In this document: in pieces, positions 42,342-50,956 of the stretch
Layout: the number at the start of each line of letters is the position of its first letter
Numbering within the stretch: the first letter of the stretch is position 1
Origin: Candidatus Avelusimicrobium caledoniensis
Lineage (GTDB): Bacteria; Elusimicrobiota; Elusimicrobia; Elusimicrobiales; Elusimicrobiaceae
Assembly (NCBI GenBank): GCA_900315795.1
Contig: ONAM01000002.1
Span: 1-64,000, forward strand
Length of the DNA stretch: 64,000 nt
Direction of reading: 5' to 3'
Notes under the pieces: generated by a model
The model's input: the letters and a program-made list of their open reading frames with translations, nothing else
The model's database searches: none
Told to the model about the DNA's origin: nothing
Position numbers and translations under genes: made by a program

Positions 42342-43040
42342 ATGAATTACACGCCAAAAAATTATAAAATGCGTATAGTGTTCCGGTGGAACGATGGACA
42401 AGCGGAACACCCGCACACGTTGCGTGCGATAAAACGCATGGTGCTTGACTCGGGTTTGCCGTATGAACCGTCCAAGTTTGTGAGCAGTTTGCCACGGCTG
42501 GCATACGGTCCGGCTCCCGCTAAAGGACAGCGTGCCGAGCGCGAGTACCTGGATATTTATTTACTGGAAAACCGCAACGCAGAAGAAGTGCGCGACGCGT
42601 TATTGCAAGTGGCTCCGGAAGGATTTGAAATTTTGCAATTAACGCGTGTGCCTTATCCGTTGCCCTCCGTGCAGAACTTGGCCGTAGCGGCCGAGTACCG
42701 GGTGAAGGGAGATTTTACCCAATTTATTTCATCGGGGCGGAAGTTGGAAGATTGGAACAGCATGGGTGACTTAACAGTTACCTTGCGTAATGAAAAAGGT
42801 GTGGTGTGCAAGCGTACCATTACGCCCGGGCTACTAGCGGCCCGCGTATGCGCACCGGACGAAGTTGCGCTGACTATCGGGCCGGTAAACGGTCAGTGGC
42901 AGCCGCCGCAATGGTTTATCGCCGCGTGGCTGGGGCAGGAAGTCCCGGCGGGCGAAGAACCCGTTACGGTAGCAGGTTTAGTTTTTATACGGAAGTGTTT
43001 TTATTGGCGAGATTCGCAAGGCGAACTCCACCCAATTTAA
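42342..43040 (+). CDS. DUF2344 protein (radical SAM-linked family)
   Basis: This 232-residue protein has the DUF2344 pattern MRIVFRWNDGQAEHPHTLRA, then DSGLPYEPSKF, LAYGPAP and REYLDIYLLENRN...APEGFEIL. In other bacteria this domain is found next to, or fused with, a TIGR03960-type radical SAM protein and near rng-rplU. Here only the rng neighbour is kept. It is soluble, and its function is unknown. It lies three bases after rodA and 34 before rng. Confidence 0.7.
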   Translation: MNYTPKNYKMRIVFRWNDGQAEHPHTLRAIKRMVLDSGLPYEPSKFVSSLPRLAYGPAPAKGQRAEREYLDIYLLENRNAEEVRDALLQVAPEGFEILQLTRVPYPLPSVQNLAVAAEYRVKGDFTQFISSGRKLEDWNSMGDLTVTLRNEKGVVCKRTITPGLLAARVCAPDEVALTIGPVNGQWQPPQWFIAAWLGQEVPAGEEPVTVAGLVFIRKCFYWRDSQGELHPI

Positions 43041-43074
43041 TTTCAGGGGATATCCCCTAAGTGAGGATTTAGAC

Positions 43075-44529
43075 ATGAGTAAAATTATAGAAGGACTTCC
43101 CGTGGTGGAAGCATTAGTTAATACTTCTTTTGAAGAAACACGTATCGCCATTTTAGAGGACGGACGTGTCAACGAGCTGTTGTGGGAACGCCGCGGCGCG
43201 CTTAACATTGTGGGCAATATCTACAAAGGTACCGTGGAAAATGTGCTGCCCGGTATTTCCAGTGCGTTTTTAAATATCGGATATGAAAAAAATGCGTATC
43301 TGTATATTTCCGATGTAATCGGCGGCGACAAAAAGAACATTGATAAAACATTACACAAAGGCCAAGAAGTCATGGTGCAAGTAGTCAAGGATGCTATCAG
43401 CACCAAAGGGATGAAAGTAACCATGGATGTTACTTTGCCCGGCCGCTATTTGGTGTTGACGCCGCATCAAAGTTTTGTCGGTGTTTCCAAACATATTGAA
43501 GATTCCGAATCGCGCCATAAACTCAACGACATCATGCAAGAGTTGGCCGAAAAACATTTAAACGGTATGGGGTGTATCGTGCGCACGGAAGCCGAAGAAG
43601 CCACCAAAGACGAATTGGAACGCGAAGTCAAATACTTGTACCGCCAATGGCAATCTATTGTAAAGAAATTTGAAACCTCCCGTTCGCCCAAACTCTTGCA
43701 CGAAGATATGGATGCCGTGCTCCAAGTGGCGCGCGATGTGCTGAGCGAAAATGCCAAAGTCTACATGTTAGACAACGAAAAAGATTACGAACGCGTGATG
43801 GAATTTGTCAGCAAAAACTCGCCGGAACTGGCTGACCGCGTGAAACTTTACAAAGGTAAAACACCGATTTTTGAAGCGTACGATGTAGAAAAAGAAATTG
43901 ATAATTTGCGTAAAATCAAATTGCCGCTTCCTAACGGCGGAAGTATTATTATCCAAGAGGCCGAATCGCTTTGCGCTATTGACGTAAACACCGGCAAATT
44001 TACCGGCAATAAATCGCAAGAAGAAACGGTCACGCAAACCAACATTGAAGCCGCACAGGAAATCGCCCACCAATTACGCTTGCGTAACATTGGCGGTATT
44101 ATTGTGATTGACTTTATTGATATGCGCAAGGCCTCCAGCCGCCACCGCGTGGTGGAAGCACTTGCGCAAGCCGTACGCGGCGACCGCGCCAAGATCCGCA
44201 TTTTGCCTATTACCCGTTTGGGGCTCGTGGAAATGACGCGCGAGCGCAAACGTGCCAGCACGGGCAGCTTTATCAGCGAAGAATGCCCCCAATGCCACGG
44301 CTCGGGCCGCGTGTTGTCTGCCGAAAGTATGCGCATTAAAATTCAACGCGAAATTTACGATTTAACCAATGGCCGCCCCGGCGGGAATCTGCGCGTTGTT
44401 TTGCACCCGGTGCTTGCAGACGCCATTAAACTGCGCCAGAAAGATATTGAAGAAAATATCCACCGTTCGCTTAAAATTCAAGCCGATCCGCAACTGGCGT
44501 GGGAAGATTACAAAATCGTATTAGAATAA
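43075..44529 (+). CDS. rng: Ribonuclease G
   Basis: This 484-residue endoribonuclease of the RNase E/G family has an S1 domain (ykGtVenVLPGiSSAFLnIGyeknayLyisD, about residues 45-75), a catalytic core with the metal ligands aIDVNTGkftG and ivIDFIDM, and the zinc-link CPQCHGSGR. It lacks the long RNase E C-terminal scaffold, so G-type is likely. Processing of rRNA ends and mRNA turnover are known roles. The link to mre genes also occurs in proteobacteria. Confidence 0.95.
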   Translation: MSKIIEGLPVVEALVNTSFEETRIAILEDGRVNELLWERRGALNIVGNIYKGTVENVLPGISSAFLNIGYEKNAYLYISDVIGGDKKNIDKTLHKGQEVMVQVVKDAISTKGMKVTMDVTLPGRYLVLTPHQSFVGVSKHIEDSESRHKLNDIMQELAEKHLNGMGCIVRTEAEEATKDELEREVKYLYRQWQSIVKKFETSRSPKLLHEDMDAVLQVARDVLSENAKVYMLDNEKDYERVMEFVSKNSPELADRVKLYKGKTPIFEAYDVEKEIDNLRKIKLPLPNGGSIIIQEAESLCAIDVNTGKFTGNKSQEETVTQTNIEAAQEIAHQLRLRNIGGIIVIDFIDMRKASSRHRVVEALAQAVRGDRAKIRILPITRLGLVEMTRERKRASTGSFISEECPQCHGSGRVLSAESMRIKIQREIYDLTNGRPGGNLRVVLHPVLADAIKLRQKDIEENIHRSLKIQADPQLAWEDYKIVLE

Positions 44530-44539
44530 CCGTAAACGT

Positions 44540-46207
44540 ATGAAAGGGTTGCTGCGGTTTATCTGCGTGGTGTTGTGTGTAGCGGTACTGTCCGGTGTCT
44601 GTTTGGCACAGGATAAGGTGTCGTTTATTGTATCCGGCAAAAAGCAAGGTACGGTAGCATCCCTACAAAAAGATAACACTACGTATGTAGATTTGCAGAA
44701 AACCGCCCGCAAATTGGGCTTTAGTGTGGAATTGTTTGCCCGCTCTAAACAAGCTAAAATTACCGCGCGCGGTTTCTACGCTATTTTGACGGTGGGCTTG
44801 GATGAATTTATTCTCAACGCCCAAACGGTCCGGTTGTCTTCCCCGGTGCTTGTGAACGGGGGGGCGATATTTGTGCCGGCGGAGTTCTTTTTATTGCCGC
44901 AAGTGCAAAAAGCCGCGGGCAAAGAAATATCGTTTGCGGATGCGGCCTTTCAAATAGAGTCCCCGTATGATATGGCCCGTACCGATCAAGTGCTTTTAGC
45001 GGCGGAAAACCGTCTTGTTTTTATGCCGCGCCATCAATTGACGTGGTCGTCCGATTCGCCCAACGCGCATACGGTGGACGTAACTTTCCCTAACACGGCT
45101 GTCAAACGCGAAGAAAGCTTACGGTTAAAAACCGATTTTATTTCATCGGTTTCTATCCGCCAAGACCGGGCCGATACCAAAATGCGTGTGATTTTAGGTA
45201 AGAAAGCTAAACATTGGACGGTGGAAGAAAACGACGGAAAAATCTATTTTCGTGTGTCCGGTCAAAAATTAACGCCGCTCAAGGTTTCCCAACCTGAGCC
45301 GGTAGCTCCTTCACAGCCGGTTTCCGCACCCGCCACCGTGCAAGCCGCGCAGACAACAACCGAACCTGCAACGCCGTCTGTGGGGGGAGAAAAAGATGAT
45401 TTTGAAGAAATGCCTTCCGCCGCGGCAGTAGTGTCTGCCGCTACGGCTCCGGCGATGTCTGCTGCTAAACCTACGCCGGTAATGAGTGCCGGCCCGGCAG
45501 CGGCAATTTCTTCTGCACGCAAAAAAATGCGTATTGTGGTAGACCCCGGCCACGGCGGCAAAGACCCCGGCGCGCTTCGCTCGCGCGTGCGCGAAAAAGA
45601 CCTTAATTTGGCAGTAGCCAAAGAGTTATATAAACTGCTTAAAAAAGGAAATTTTGAAGTTAAAATCACGCGCGATAACGATACATTTATTGCTCTGTCC
45701 GAACGTTCCAAAATCGCCAATAGTTTTAAGGCCGATTTGTTTGTTTCCATTCACACCAATTCTTCCAAAAACCGCAGTGCTAACGGCTTTGAGGTTTATT
45801 TCCGCAGTGAAAAAGCAACCGACAAAGAAGCCGCCGAAACCGCCGCGTTGGAAAACGAAGCCATGCAATACGAAGAAGTGCATTATAATTTTGTGGATGC
45901 ACTCTTGCAATCTTTGGCGAAAAACGAGTATATCAACGAGAGCTCCAAACTCGCCGGATATGTGCGAAACGAAGTGTATAAACAGCCGGGTATCGGCATC
46001 GGCGTCAATAAAAACAGCAGTGTGCGCCAAGCCAATTTCTACGTATTAAAAGGTGTGCAAAGTCCCGCTATTTTGGTGGAAATGGGCTATATCAGCAGTA
46101 ACAAAGACCGCGGACGTTTAACGCAAAGCGGTGTGCAGAAAAAAATGGCGCAAGGGATCTACAACGGCATTTACAACTATGCCAAAAATGAGGGTTGGAT
46201 CAATTAA
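44540..46207 (+). CDS. Secreted N-acetylmuramoyl-L-alanine amidase
   Basis: This 555-residue protein has signal peptide MKGLLRFICVVLCVAVLSGV, an N-terminal stalk-like domain (residues 27-140), an AMIN-like segment (about 160-245), a Pro/Ala-rich linker (about 250-325) and a C-terminal Amidase_3 domain. The zinc ligands are His338 (DPGHGGKDPG), Glu352 and His405 (SIHTNSS), with catalytic Glu514 (ILVEMGY). It cuts the peptide from the glycan during cell separation or turnover. It is ten bases downstream of rng at the end of the elongation cluster. Confidence 0.93.
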   Translation: MKGLLRFICVVLCVAVLSGVCLAQDKVSFIVSGKKQGTVASLQKDNTTYVDLQKTARKLGFSVELFARSKQAKITARGFYAILTVGLDEFILNAQTVRLSSPVLVNGGAIFVPAEFFLLPQVQKAAGKEISFADAAFQIESPYDMARTDQVLLAAENRLVFMPRHQLTWSSDSPNAHTVDVTFPNTAVKREESLRLKTDFISSVSIRQDRADTKMRVILGKKAKHWTVEENDGKIYFRVSGQKLTPLKVSQPEPVAPSQPVSAPATVQAAQTTTEPATPSVGGEKDDFEEMPSAAAVVSAATAPAMSAAKPTPVMSAGPAAAISSARKKMRIVVDPGHGGKDPGALRSRVREKDLNLAVAKELYKLLKKGNFEVKITRDNDTFIALSERSKIANSFKADLFVSIHTNSSKNRSANGFEVYFRSEKATDKEAAETAALENEAMQYEEVHYNFVDALLQSLAKNEYINESSKLAGYVRNEVYKQPGIGIGVNKNSSVRQANFYVLKGVQSPAILVEMGYISSNKDRGRLTQSGVQKKMAQGIYNGIYNYAKNEGWIN

Positions 46208-46218
46208 TTCCAGTTTGC

Positions 46219-46282
46219 AAATTTGGGCCATCTAAGGCCGACTTTCACTCGCGTACTTGCGGCCTTACCTGGCCTCAAATTT
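46219..46282. repeat. Nested palindrome downstream of the amidase
   Basis: aaatttg (46219-46225) pairs with caaattt (46276-46282), and ggcca with tggcc and aaggccg with cggcctt lie inside. The inner part shares gcgtacttgcgg with the element at 50016 and aaggccg...cggcctt with that at 2767. Confidence 0.75.
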
Positions 46283-46337
46283 TCTTCCTGTGTTTCGCAT
46301 TTTCCCGCTTGAAAACGGCTTTGATATCGCTTTCCAC

Positions 46338-46401
46338 GAATAACCCCTAGGACGTCATCCTGAACTTGATTCAGGATCTCGTTGTGTCCTAGGGGTTATT
46401 C
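46338..46401. repeat. Mosaic palindrome with 16-bp arms
   Basis: Perfect arms, gaataacccctaggac (46338-46353) and gtcctaggggttattc (46386-46401), enclose a 32-bp core with the inner stem atcctga/tcaggat. The core begins gtcatcctgaacttgattca, a motif seen as a dispersed repeat in many bacteria. The region 46283-46510 otherwise holds only the 3' flank shared with pilins 2 and 5. Confidence 0.88.
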
Positions 46402-46510
46402 CTTGCTAACTCAAATGCCTATGCGCCCAACTAGCCAGCGCAACTTGGAGCGATTTTGAAAAATCATATAATCTTCTGCAGTGTTATTCTTTTGGGTGGC
46501 GGGCCGTTCC

Positions 46511-47014
46511 TTACGGGTTGGCACAAATCTTTTGCCCCAATGCCGTCGTGCCAGTACAAGTAATTTTTCCGGGGTTGGTAGAGTGATCCAGCCAAACACG
46601 GTAGGTAAATTCTGCGGCATTTTTGCACTGGTTGACCCGAATATTGGCCGCAGAATAAGAAGGACAATAATACGCATCAATAAAGTAATGTGAAGAACTG
46701 GCGTAGCTTTGTTCTGCTCCGATAAGATCTATGCTGAAGTAATCATTACACGCAAAGGTAGTTCCGTCGTCTCCTGTAATTACTTGACACGAACTTTCCG
46801 TAGGCAGTTCGTCCAAATCAAAAGCATATTCGCCGTTGGCTAAATAATACGCTTCTTGTGCACGTTTAATGTCCGCGATGACCGTTTTGATGTTGGCAAA
46901 CCGCGCCTTAACAACCGTTTTTTGATACTGCGGCAACGCCACCGCCGCTAAAATACCGATGATTAAAACAACCACTAAAAGTTCAATAAGTGTAAATGCT
47001 TTTGTGTTCTCCAT
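46511..47014 (-). CDS. Type IV pilin-like protein 3
   Basis: This 167-residue prepilin has leader MENTKA and then [14 protein letters not shown] with Glu5. The helix segment [15 protein letters not shown] is shared with the other copies. The C-terminal half is distinct, with Cys pairs (SCQVI...[13 protein letters not shown]...KICANP). The start ATG 47014 follows AGGAGCG. Its promoter is not the A-tract type but an extended -10. It is divergent from an XRE regulator. Confidence 0.9.
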   Translation of the reverse strand: MENTKAFTLIELLVVVLIIGILAAVALPQYQKTVVKARFANIKTVIADIKRAQEAYYLANGEYAFDLDELPTESSCQVITGDDGTTFACNDYFSIDLIGAEQSYASSSHYFIDAYYCPSYSAANIRVNQCKNAAEFTYRVWLDHSTNPGKITCTGTTALGQKICANP

Positions 47015-47037
47015 AAATCGCTCCTTTTGATGAAATC

Positions 47038-47046
47038 ATTATAGCA
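47038..47046 (-). promoter_or_regulatory. Pilin 3 promoter (extended -10)
   Basis: The - strand reads TGCTATAAT (47046-47038), 24 bp before the pilin ATG. The usual TTGACA/11-A arrangement is absent. Confidence 0.7.
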
Positions 47047-47075
47047 TAAAATGATACTTATAGTCCGTGTACTTA

Positions 47076-47081
47076 TATAAT
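47076..47081 (+). promoter_or_regulatory. Promoter of the XRE-chromate transporter unit
   Basis: TATAAT at 47076-47081 is 21 bp upstream of ATG 47103 and faces away from the pilin 3 promoter 30 bp to its left, so the two start sites could be co-regulated. Confidence 0.6.
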
Positions 47082-47102
47082 GCAAACAGGTATTTTTTAT
47101 CT

Positions 47103-47339
47103 ATGAAAAATACCTATTCCAAACAAGACAAAAAGTATCTGCAACAATTCGGCGCGCGTGTGCGCGCTTTGCGTAAACAAGCCGGGTTTTCACAGGAAGA
47201 TTTTGCACTGGAAATCGGGCTGGACCGCACGTACATGGGTGGTGTGGAACGCGGCGAGCGCAATTTGGCTCTTTTAAATATTCGCAAAATCGCCCGCGGT
47301 CTAAAAATAACCGAAAGCGAGCTATTAAAAGTGAAGTAG
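47103..47339 (+). CDS. XRE-family helix-turn-helix regulator
   Basis: This 78-residue single-domain DNA-binding protein has the helix-turn-helix [20 protein letters not shown] then [19 protein letters not shown] at residues 15-54. It resembles small Cro/C-protein regulators. ATG 47103 is preferred over an upstream GTG at 47067. It lies divergent from pilin 3 and 19 bases before a transporter pair, so either could be its target. Confidence 0.85.
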   Translation: MKNTYSKQDKKYLQQFGARVRALRKQAGFSQEDFALEIGLDRTYMGGVERGERNLALLNIRKIARGLKITESELLKVK

Positions 47340-47358
47340 CAAATAGTAAAATAAAAAT

Positions 47359-47892
47359 ATGCTACTTTCTTTATTTTACGTATTTGCCAAAATCGGCTTG
47401 TTTACGCTGGGCGGCGGATATGCAATGCTCCCGCTCATGGAGCGGGAAATGGTGGATAAGCGTGCGTGGCTGACGCGTGAAGAATTTTTAGATACGATTG
47501 CCGTAGCCCAAGCTGCGCCGGGCATTATGGCTATGAACGTAGCGATTTTGGTGGGCTATCAACGCGCCCGCGCGCGCGGAAGTTTTTGTGCCGCGCTTGG
47601 GGCCGCGCTCCCGTCGTTTATCATCATTTTAGTGATTGCCGTTTTCTTTCAAACTTACCAAAATAACCCGGTTGTGAGCCGCATTTTTAAAGGCGTTCGT
47701 CCGGCGGTAGTGGCGTTAATTGCCGTGCCGGTTTTCCGTTTGGCGCGCGCGGCCAACATCGGTTGGAAAACCGTTTGGTTGCCGCTAAGCGTAGCGGGGT
47801 TGGTGTGGCTCATGCACGTGTCCCCGGTGTATGTGGTGTTGGCGGCGGGCGCGGGCGGTTATTTGCTTACCGTTAAACGGGAGGCCAAATGA
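47359..47892 (+). CDS. Chromate transporter, short-chain type, subunit 1
   Basis: This 177-residue membrane protein has the CHR-family start gLFTLGGGYAMLPLMerEMV and aqAaPGImAmNVAilvGyqrAr. Short-chain CHR proteins work as a pair of half-size subunits. The substrate may be chromate or another oxyanion; resistance is not implied. It overlaps the next gene by four bases (ATGA). Confidence 0.85.
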   Translation: MLLSLFYVFAKIGLFTLGGGYAMLPLMEREMVDKRAWLTREEFLDTIAVAQAAPGIMAMNVAILVGYQRARARGSFCAALGAALPSFIIILVIAVFFQTYQNNPVVSRIFKGVRPAVVALIAVPVFRLARAANIGWKTVWLPLSVAGLVWLMHVSPVYVVLAAGAGGYLLTVKREAK

Positions 47893-48413
47893 TTTACATA
47901 AAACTTTTTCTCACGTTTTTTAAAATCGGCCTATTTAATTTTGGCGGCGGATACGCGATGATTTCGTTCCTGCAAAACGAAGTTGTTTTCAAAAGCGGCT
48001 GGCTGACAACCGCCCAGTTTACCGATATCGTAGCGATTAGCCAAGTTACGCCCGGCCCCGTCGGTATCAATATGGCCACGTACACGGGTTACGCGGCGGC
48101 GGGTGATGCGTGGGGCGCGGTTATTGCTACGTGCGCGCTTTGTTTGCCGTCTTTTTTACTAATGATTTTTTTAGGAAAATTTTTGCTTAAAAACCAACAC
48201 GCCCCACACGTGCAAGGGGTTTTGTCTGTCTTACGCCCGACGGTAGTGGGTTTAATTGCCGCCGCCGCGCTTCTTTTGTGCAATAGCGAAAATTTTATTG
48301 ATTACAAAAGTGTTTTCTTTTTTCTCGTCGCATTTATATTGATTGCTTCACGCAAACTCGGCCCGATCGGCGTATTATGTTTGAGCGCGGTGGCGGGATT
48401 GATTGTTTATTAA
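47889..48413 (+). CDS. Chromate transporter, short-chain type, subunit 2
   Basis: This 174-residue partner of the preceding gene has kiGLFNFGGGYAMIsFLQnEVV and isQvTPGPVGINmATYtGY, the second CHR half. About six hydrophobic segments are present. The overlapping start suggests equal production of both halves. Confidence 0.85.
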   Translation: MIYIKLFLTFFKIGLFNFGGGYAMISFLQNEVVFKSGWLTTAQFTDIVAISQVTPGPVGINMATYTGYAAAGDAWGAVIATCALCLPSFLLMIFLGKFLLKNQHAPHVQGVLSVLRPTVVGLIAAAALLLCNSENFIDYKSVFFFLVAFILIASRKLGPIGVLCLSAVAGLIVY

Positions 48414-48440
48414 AAAACACTTGTTAGTCTTGCCTAACTT

Positions 48441-48450
48441 TTGCTATAAT
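48441..48450 (+). promoter_or_regulatory. Promoter of the 48486 gene
   Basis: TTGCTATAAT is an extended -10 (TATAAT at 48445-48450), with the small hairpin gttag/ctaac immediately before it. AAAGGAAAGGAAAA follows as the ribosome site. Confidence 0.7.
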
Positions 48451-48485
48451 ACTTATATCCCAATTAAAAAGGAAAGGAAAATCAA

Positions 48486-49220
48486 ATGAAAAAATTAGTT
48501 GTATGTTTATGTTGCATAGCGGTATGGGCGGGATTTAGCTTGCCTGCTTTTGCCGCATCAGAAAGTTTAACAAACCAAGTGGAGCGCGCCGCCGCTTTGG
48601 CACAATGGGGGCAGGCGTCTGCGGACTATGTAGTAGATATAGTGGCTTACCTGAAAAAAGAAGTGTTATTAAAAGACCGTATGTTGCGTTCTCCGCGCCG
48701 TCCGGCCAATCCCAATCAAGTGATTTCTGTGGAAAAAACAAAGCAAGCTTGTAAAGGGGTAGTAGTATCTAAAGGAACACGTCTTATTGTGCCCGCGGTA
48801 TGCGTTACAAAAAAAGATTATACGTTGGAAACGGTAGCAATTCATTTGCAAACGGGCGTGCGGATAACGGTAACTCCGGCGGCAGTTATGACGGATGAAG
48901 ATATCGCGTGGATTTCGGTCCCTTCGGACAAAACGCGTTCCGTGCCTTACGTGGCCTTTGAGCCGGTTGATGAAGGCAAATCGTTACAGGAGGTTTACGG
49001 TAACGATATGACACGTCATTTACAGCAGTTTTTCCGGGAACGCGGCGTAGTAGAACACCGGCGTTTGCGTCCGGGTTTGATCTACCGTGAACCGCGTTTG
49101 AAAGTTGGCGAGCCGTTTTTTTACAAAGGTAAATTAGTGGCGCTTGTCAAAAAACAAGTGCGGACGTATGGCGGACTTTTTGGCGGCGTATCGGAAGATG
49201 CGTTGGCTCTTATCCGTTAG
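48486..49220 (+). CDS. Secreted protein, possible degenerate trypsin-fold
   Basis: This 244-residue protein has signal peptide MKKLVVCLCCIAVWAGFSLP ending at AFA. Residues 88-150 resemble the first barrel of a chymotrypsin-like protease: CKGVVVSKGTRLIVPAVCV where active enzymes have TAAHC, then EDIAWISVP corresponding to the DIAL motif. Near the C-terminus GEPFFYKGKLVALV occupies the place of the GxSGGP loop, without Ser. His and nucleophile are therefore both missing. I infer a non-catalytic member; the similarity is weak. It stands alone between promoter and terminator. Confidence 0.5.
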   Translation: MKKLVVCLCCIAVWAGFSLPAFAASESLTNQVERAAALAQWGQASADYVVDIVAYLKKEVLLKDRMLRSPRRPANPNQVISVEKTKQACKGVVVSKGTRLIVPAVCVTKKDYTLETVAIHLQTGVRITVTPAAVMTDEDIAWISVPSDKTRSVPYVAFEPVDEGKSLQEVYGNDMTRHLQQFFRERGVVEHRRLRPGLIYREPRLKVGEPFFYKGKLVALVKKQVRTYGGLFGGVSEDALALIR

Positions 49221-49264
49221 AATTTGAGTTACGTCCTCTGTTTAGCCGCAGAGGTCTCCTATAA

Positions 49265-49295
49265 AAAACCGCCGGGCTTTGTGCCCGGCGGTTTT
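49265..49295. terminator. Bidirectional terminator between convergent genes
   Basis: aaaaccgccgggc (49265-49277) pairs perfectly with gcccggcggtttt (49283-49295) around a 5-nt loop. It serves both the gene ending at 49220 (+) and that ending at 49298 (-). Confidence 0.92.
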
Positions 49296-49297
49296 GT

Positions 49298-49984
49298 TTA
49301 AGGTCGTTCGGAATTTTCTTGCGGTTTATCTACCGTTGTTTCCTCTTGTGTATTATCCGGCGTCAGCGCGATGTTTATATCTTCAAACACGGCGTCTTTA
49401 TGTTCGTTAAGCCAGCGGCGGTGGAGTTTATAATCGGGGGAAAACTGCCCTACTAAATTCCAATACTCTTCACCGTGATTCATAAATTTTAAGTGGCACA
49501 GTTCGTGGATGACTAAATAATCTTGCACCACCGTCGGCATTTTAACAATGCGGTACGAATAGTTGATATTTTTTTGTGACGAGCAACTGGCCCACAACGT
49601 GCGTTGGTCTTTTAATACGACGCGGTTATACTCTACGCCGATTTTTTCCGCCCACTCTTTTGTTTTTTGCGGTAGCACCTCGGCGGCTTTGTCGCGTAGC
49701 CACTGGGTAACCAGGGCTGAGGGGTTGCTGTCTTTACTTTGCAGATACACGTGGAAAACAGTTCCGTCAAAGGCAACGCCTTCTTCTTGGTCGGGCGTGA
49801 TATACGTGCGCGCTTCAAATAAATCGCCGTTATAAAGCACCTTGTTGGCGGGGCTAGCCGCGGGTGCGGCACCGTCCGTTTGTGCGGAGGGAGTTTCGGC
49901 CGTGCCGAAGATTTCCGGCATTTCTTTTTTCAGACGTTCCAAAAATAGTTTTACGTCGCTAACTACACTTTGTGTATCTGCCAT
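49298..49984 (-). CDS. YgjP-family zinc metallopeptidase
   Basis: This 228-residue protein has the active-site motif HELCHLKFMNH (His160, Glu161, His164, third ligand following) and the family pattern lkdqrtLWASCSSqkniNysyRivkmP. The family is annotated as M48/DUF45-like; its substrates are not well known. The first 50 residues and last 20 are low-complexity tails. No signal peptide is present, so it is cytoplasmic. Confidence 0.88.
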   Translation of the reverse strand: MADTQSVVSDVKLFLERLKKEMPEIFGTAETPSAQTDGAAPAASPANKVLYNGDLFEARTYITPDQEEGVAFDGTVFHVYLQSKDSNPSALVTQWLRDKAAEVLPQKTKEWAEKIGVEYNRVVLKDQRTLWASCSSQKNINYSYRIVKMPTVVQDYLVIHELCHLKFMNHGEEYWNLVGQFSPDYKLHRRWLNEHKDAVFEDINIALTPDNTQEETTVDKPQENSERP

Positions 49985-50015
49985 ACCTTTATTATAGCAG
50001 TTTGGAGTATGTTAC

Positions 50016-50137
50016 GGTTTGCACATTTGGGCCATTTTGCACCGACTTTCGCTTGCGTACTTGCGGCGCTGTGCGCCGTCCACAGGACGTACGCCACGCT
50101 CAACTTGCGGTGCAAACTTGCCTCAAATCTGCAAACC
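50016..50137. repeat. Nested palindrome downstream of pilin 4
   Basis: ggtttgca (50016-50023) pairs with tgcaaacc (50130-50137). Inner pairs include atttg/caaat, gcaccg/cggtgc and gcgtac/gtacgc. The segment gcttgcgtacttgcgg is shared with the 46219 element. It lies in the 3' flank of pilin 4. Confidence 0.78.
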
Positions 50138-50213
50138 AGGGTTTTACTTCGCCTAAGTCCGTGGATGTGAAAATTACCGCCAACTTGCGTAAGGGGTATG
50201 CAAACGAAATTTG

Positions 50214-50768
50214 CTAGAGGAGGTACCAACGGTAACTGTAAGTACCACCTTTAGAGCCCTCGGGGGTGAATAACGACCACCCAACAAGAGATCCGTTGTA
50301 TCCGGCCACGGCCTTGCACAATTGTTTAGCGTTATTATCGTCCTCTTTGGCAACACAAAAATTGTCTCGGCGGGGAGTGCCGGAAAAAACGCTGCTTGCG
50401 TGCTGAGAATAAAATGCAAAAGTATACTCGTTATTCCCACAGTTAATGGCCGGAGATAGGCCACCGTCCCGCAACATACAGCAATACATTTTTGCATTTG
50501 TCCCGCATGAGTGGGTCCCTACTTTGCTGACGGTAAACCCGCCGGGTAAATCTAATGCAAGTTCATCAAAATTATTCGGCCATTCATTGTTGGCTAAATA
50601 ATACGATTCGGACGCTTTTATAAGTGTAGTAGCCATGGTACGCAAATTAGCAAAGCGCGTTTTGTTTACGGCGAGCGTATATTGCGGTAACGCCACCGCC
50701 GCTAAAATGCCGATGATTAAAACAACGACTAAAAGTTCAATAAGCGTAAATGCTTGTTTGTTTTTCAT
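50214..50768 (-). CDS. Type IV pilin-like protein 4
   Basis: This 184-residue prepilin has leader MKNKQA, then [14 protein letters not shown] with Glu5 and helix ALPQYTLAVNKTRFA. The globular part has several Cys (HSCGT...MYCCML, NFCVAKE...QLCKAV). The start ATG 50768 follows GGAGCAAAC, with the A-tract promoter beyond. It is monocistronic and adjacent to the gcv operon in divergent orientation. Confidence 0.9.
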   Translation of the reverse strand: MKNKQAFTLIELLVVVLIIGILAAVALPQYTLAVNKTRFANLRTMATTLIKASESYYLANNEWPNNFDELALDLPGGFTVSKVGTHSCGTNAKMYCCMLRDGGLSPAINCGNNEYTFAFYSQHASSVFSGTPRRDNFCVAKEDDNNAKQLCKAVAGYNGSLVGWSLFTPEGSKGGTYSYRWYLL

Positions 50769-50802
50769 ATTGTTTGCTCCTTGCTAGTTTTTCCGTCCCT
50801 TT

Positions 50803-50830
50803 ATTATCGTTTTTTTTTTTGATGTGTCAA
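50803..50830 (-). promoter_or_regulatory. Pilin 4 promoter with 11-A spacer tract
   Basis: The - strand reads TTGACA (50830-50825), CATC, eleven A, C, GATAAT (50808-50803), with a 16-bp spacer as in pilins 1, 2 and 5. Confidence 0.85.
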
Positions 50831-50926
50831 GGAAAATTTTTCAGCCCGGCGAGATTAAAAGGGGAAAAATGGGCCCAAAATAGCCCCAAAACAGGCGTAA
50901 AGAGTTCTTCGCTCTTGCAAAAATGT

Positions 50927-50936
50927 TTGATATAAT
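50927..50936 (+). promoter_or_regulatory. Promoter of the glycine cleavage operon
   Basis: TTTGATATAAT-type extended -10 with TATAAT at 50931-50936, 20 bp before the GTG start of gcvT. The short leader leaves no room for a glycine riboswitch, and none is seen. Confidence 0.75.
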
Positions 50937-50956
50937 AACCGTATAGGAGAAATAGC

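Noticed and set aside
46411-46680. Short open frame overlapping the 3' end of pilin 3
   Set aside because: It is out of frame with the pilin, overlaps its 3' flank and encodes no recognisable domain.
47359-48413. One chromate transporter gene split by a frameshift
   Set aside because: Both halves have their own start, the overlap is an ATGA junction, and paired half-size CHR proteins are a known form.
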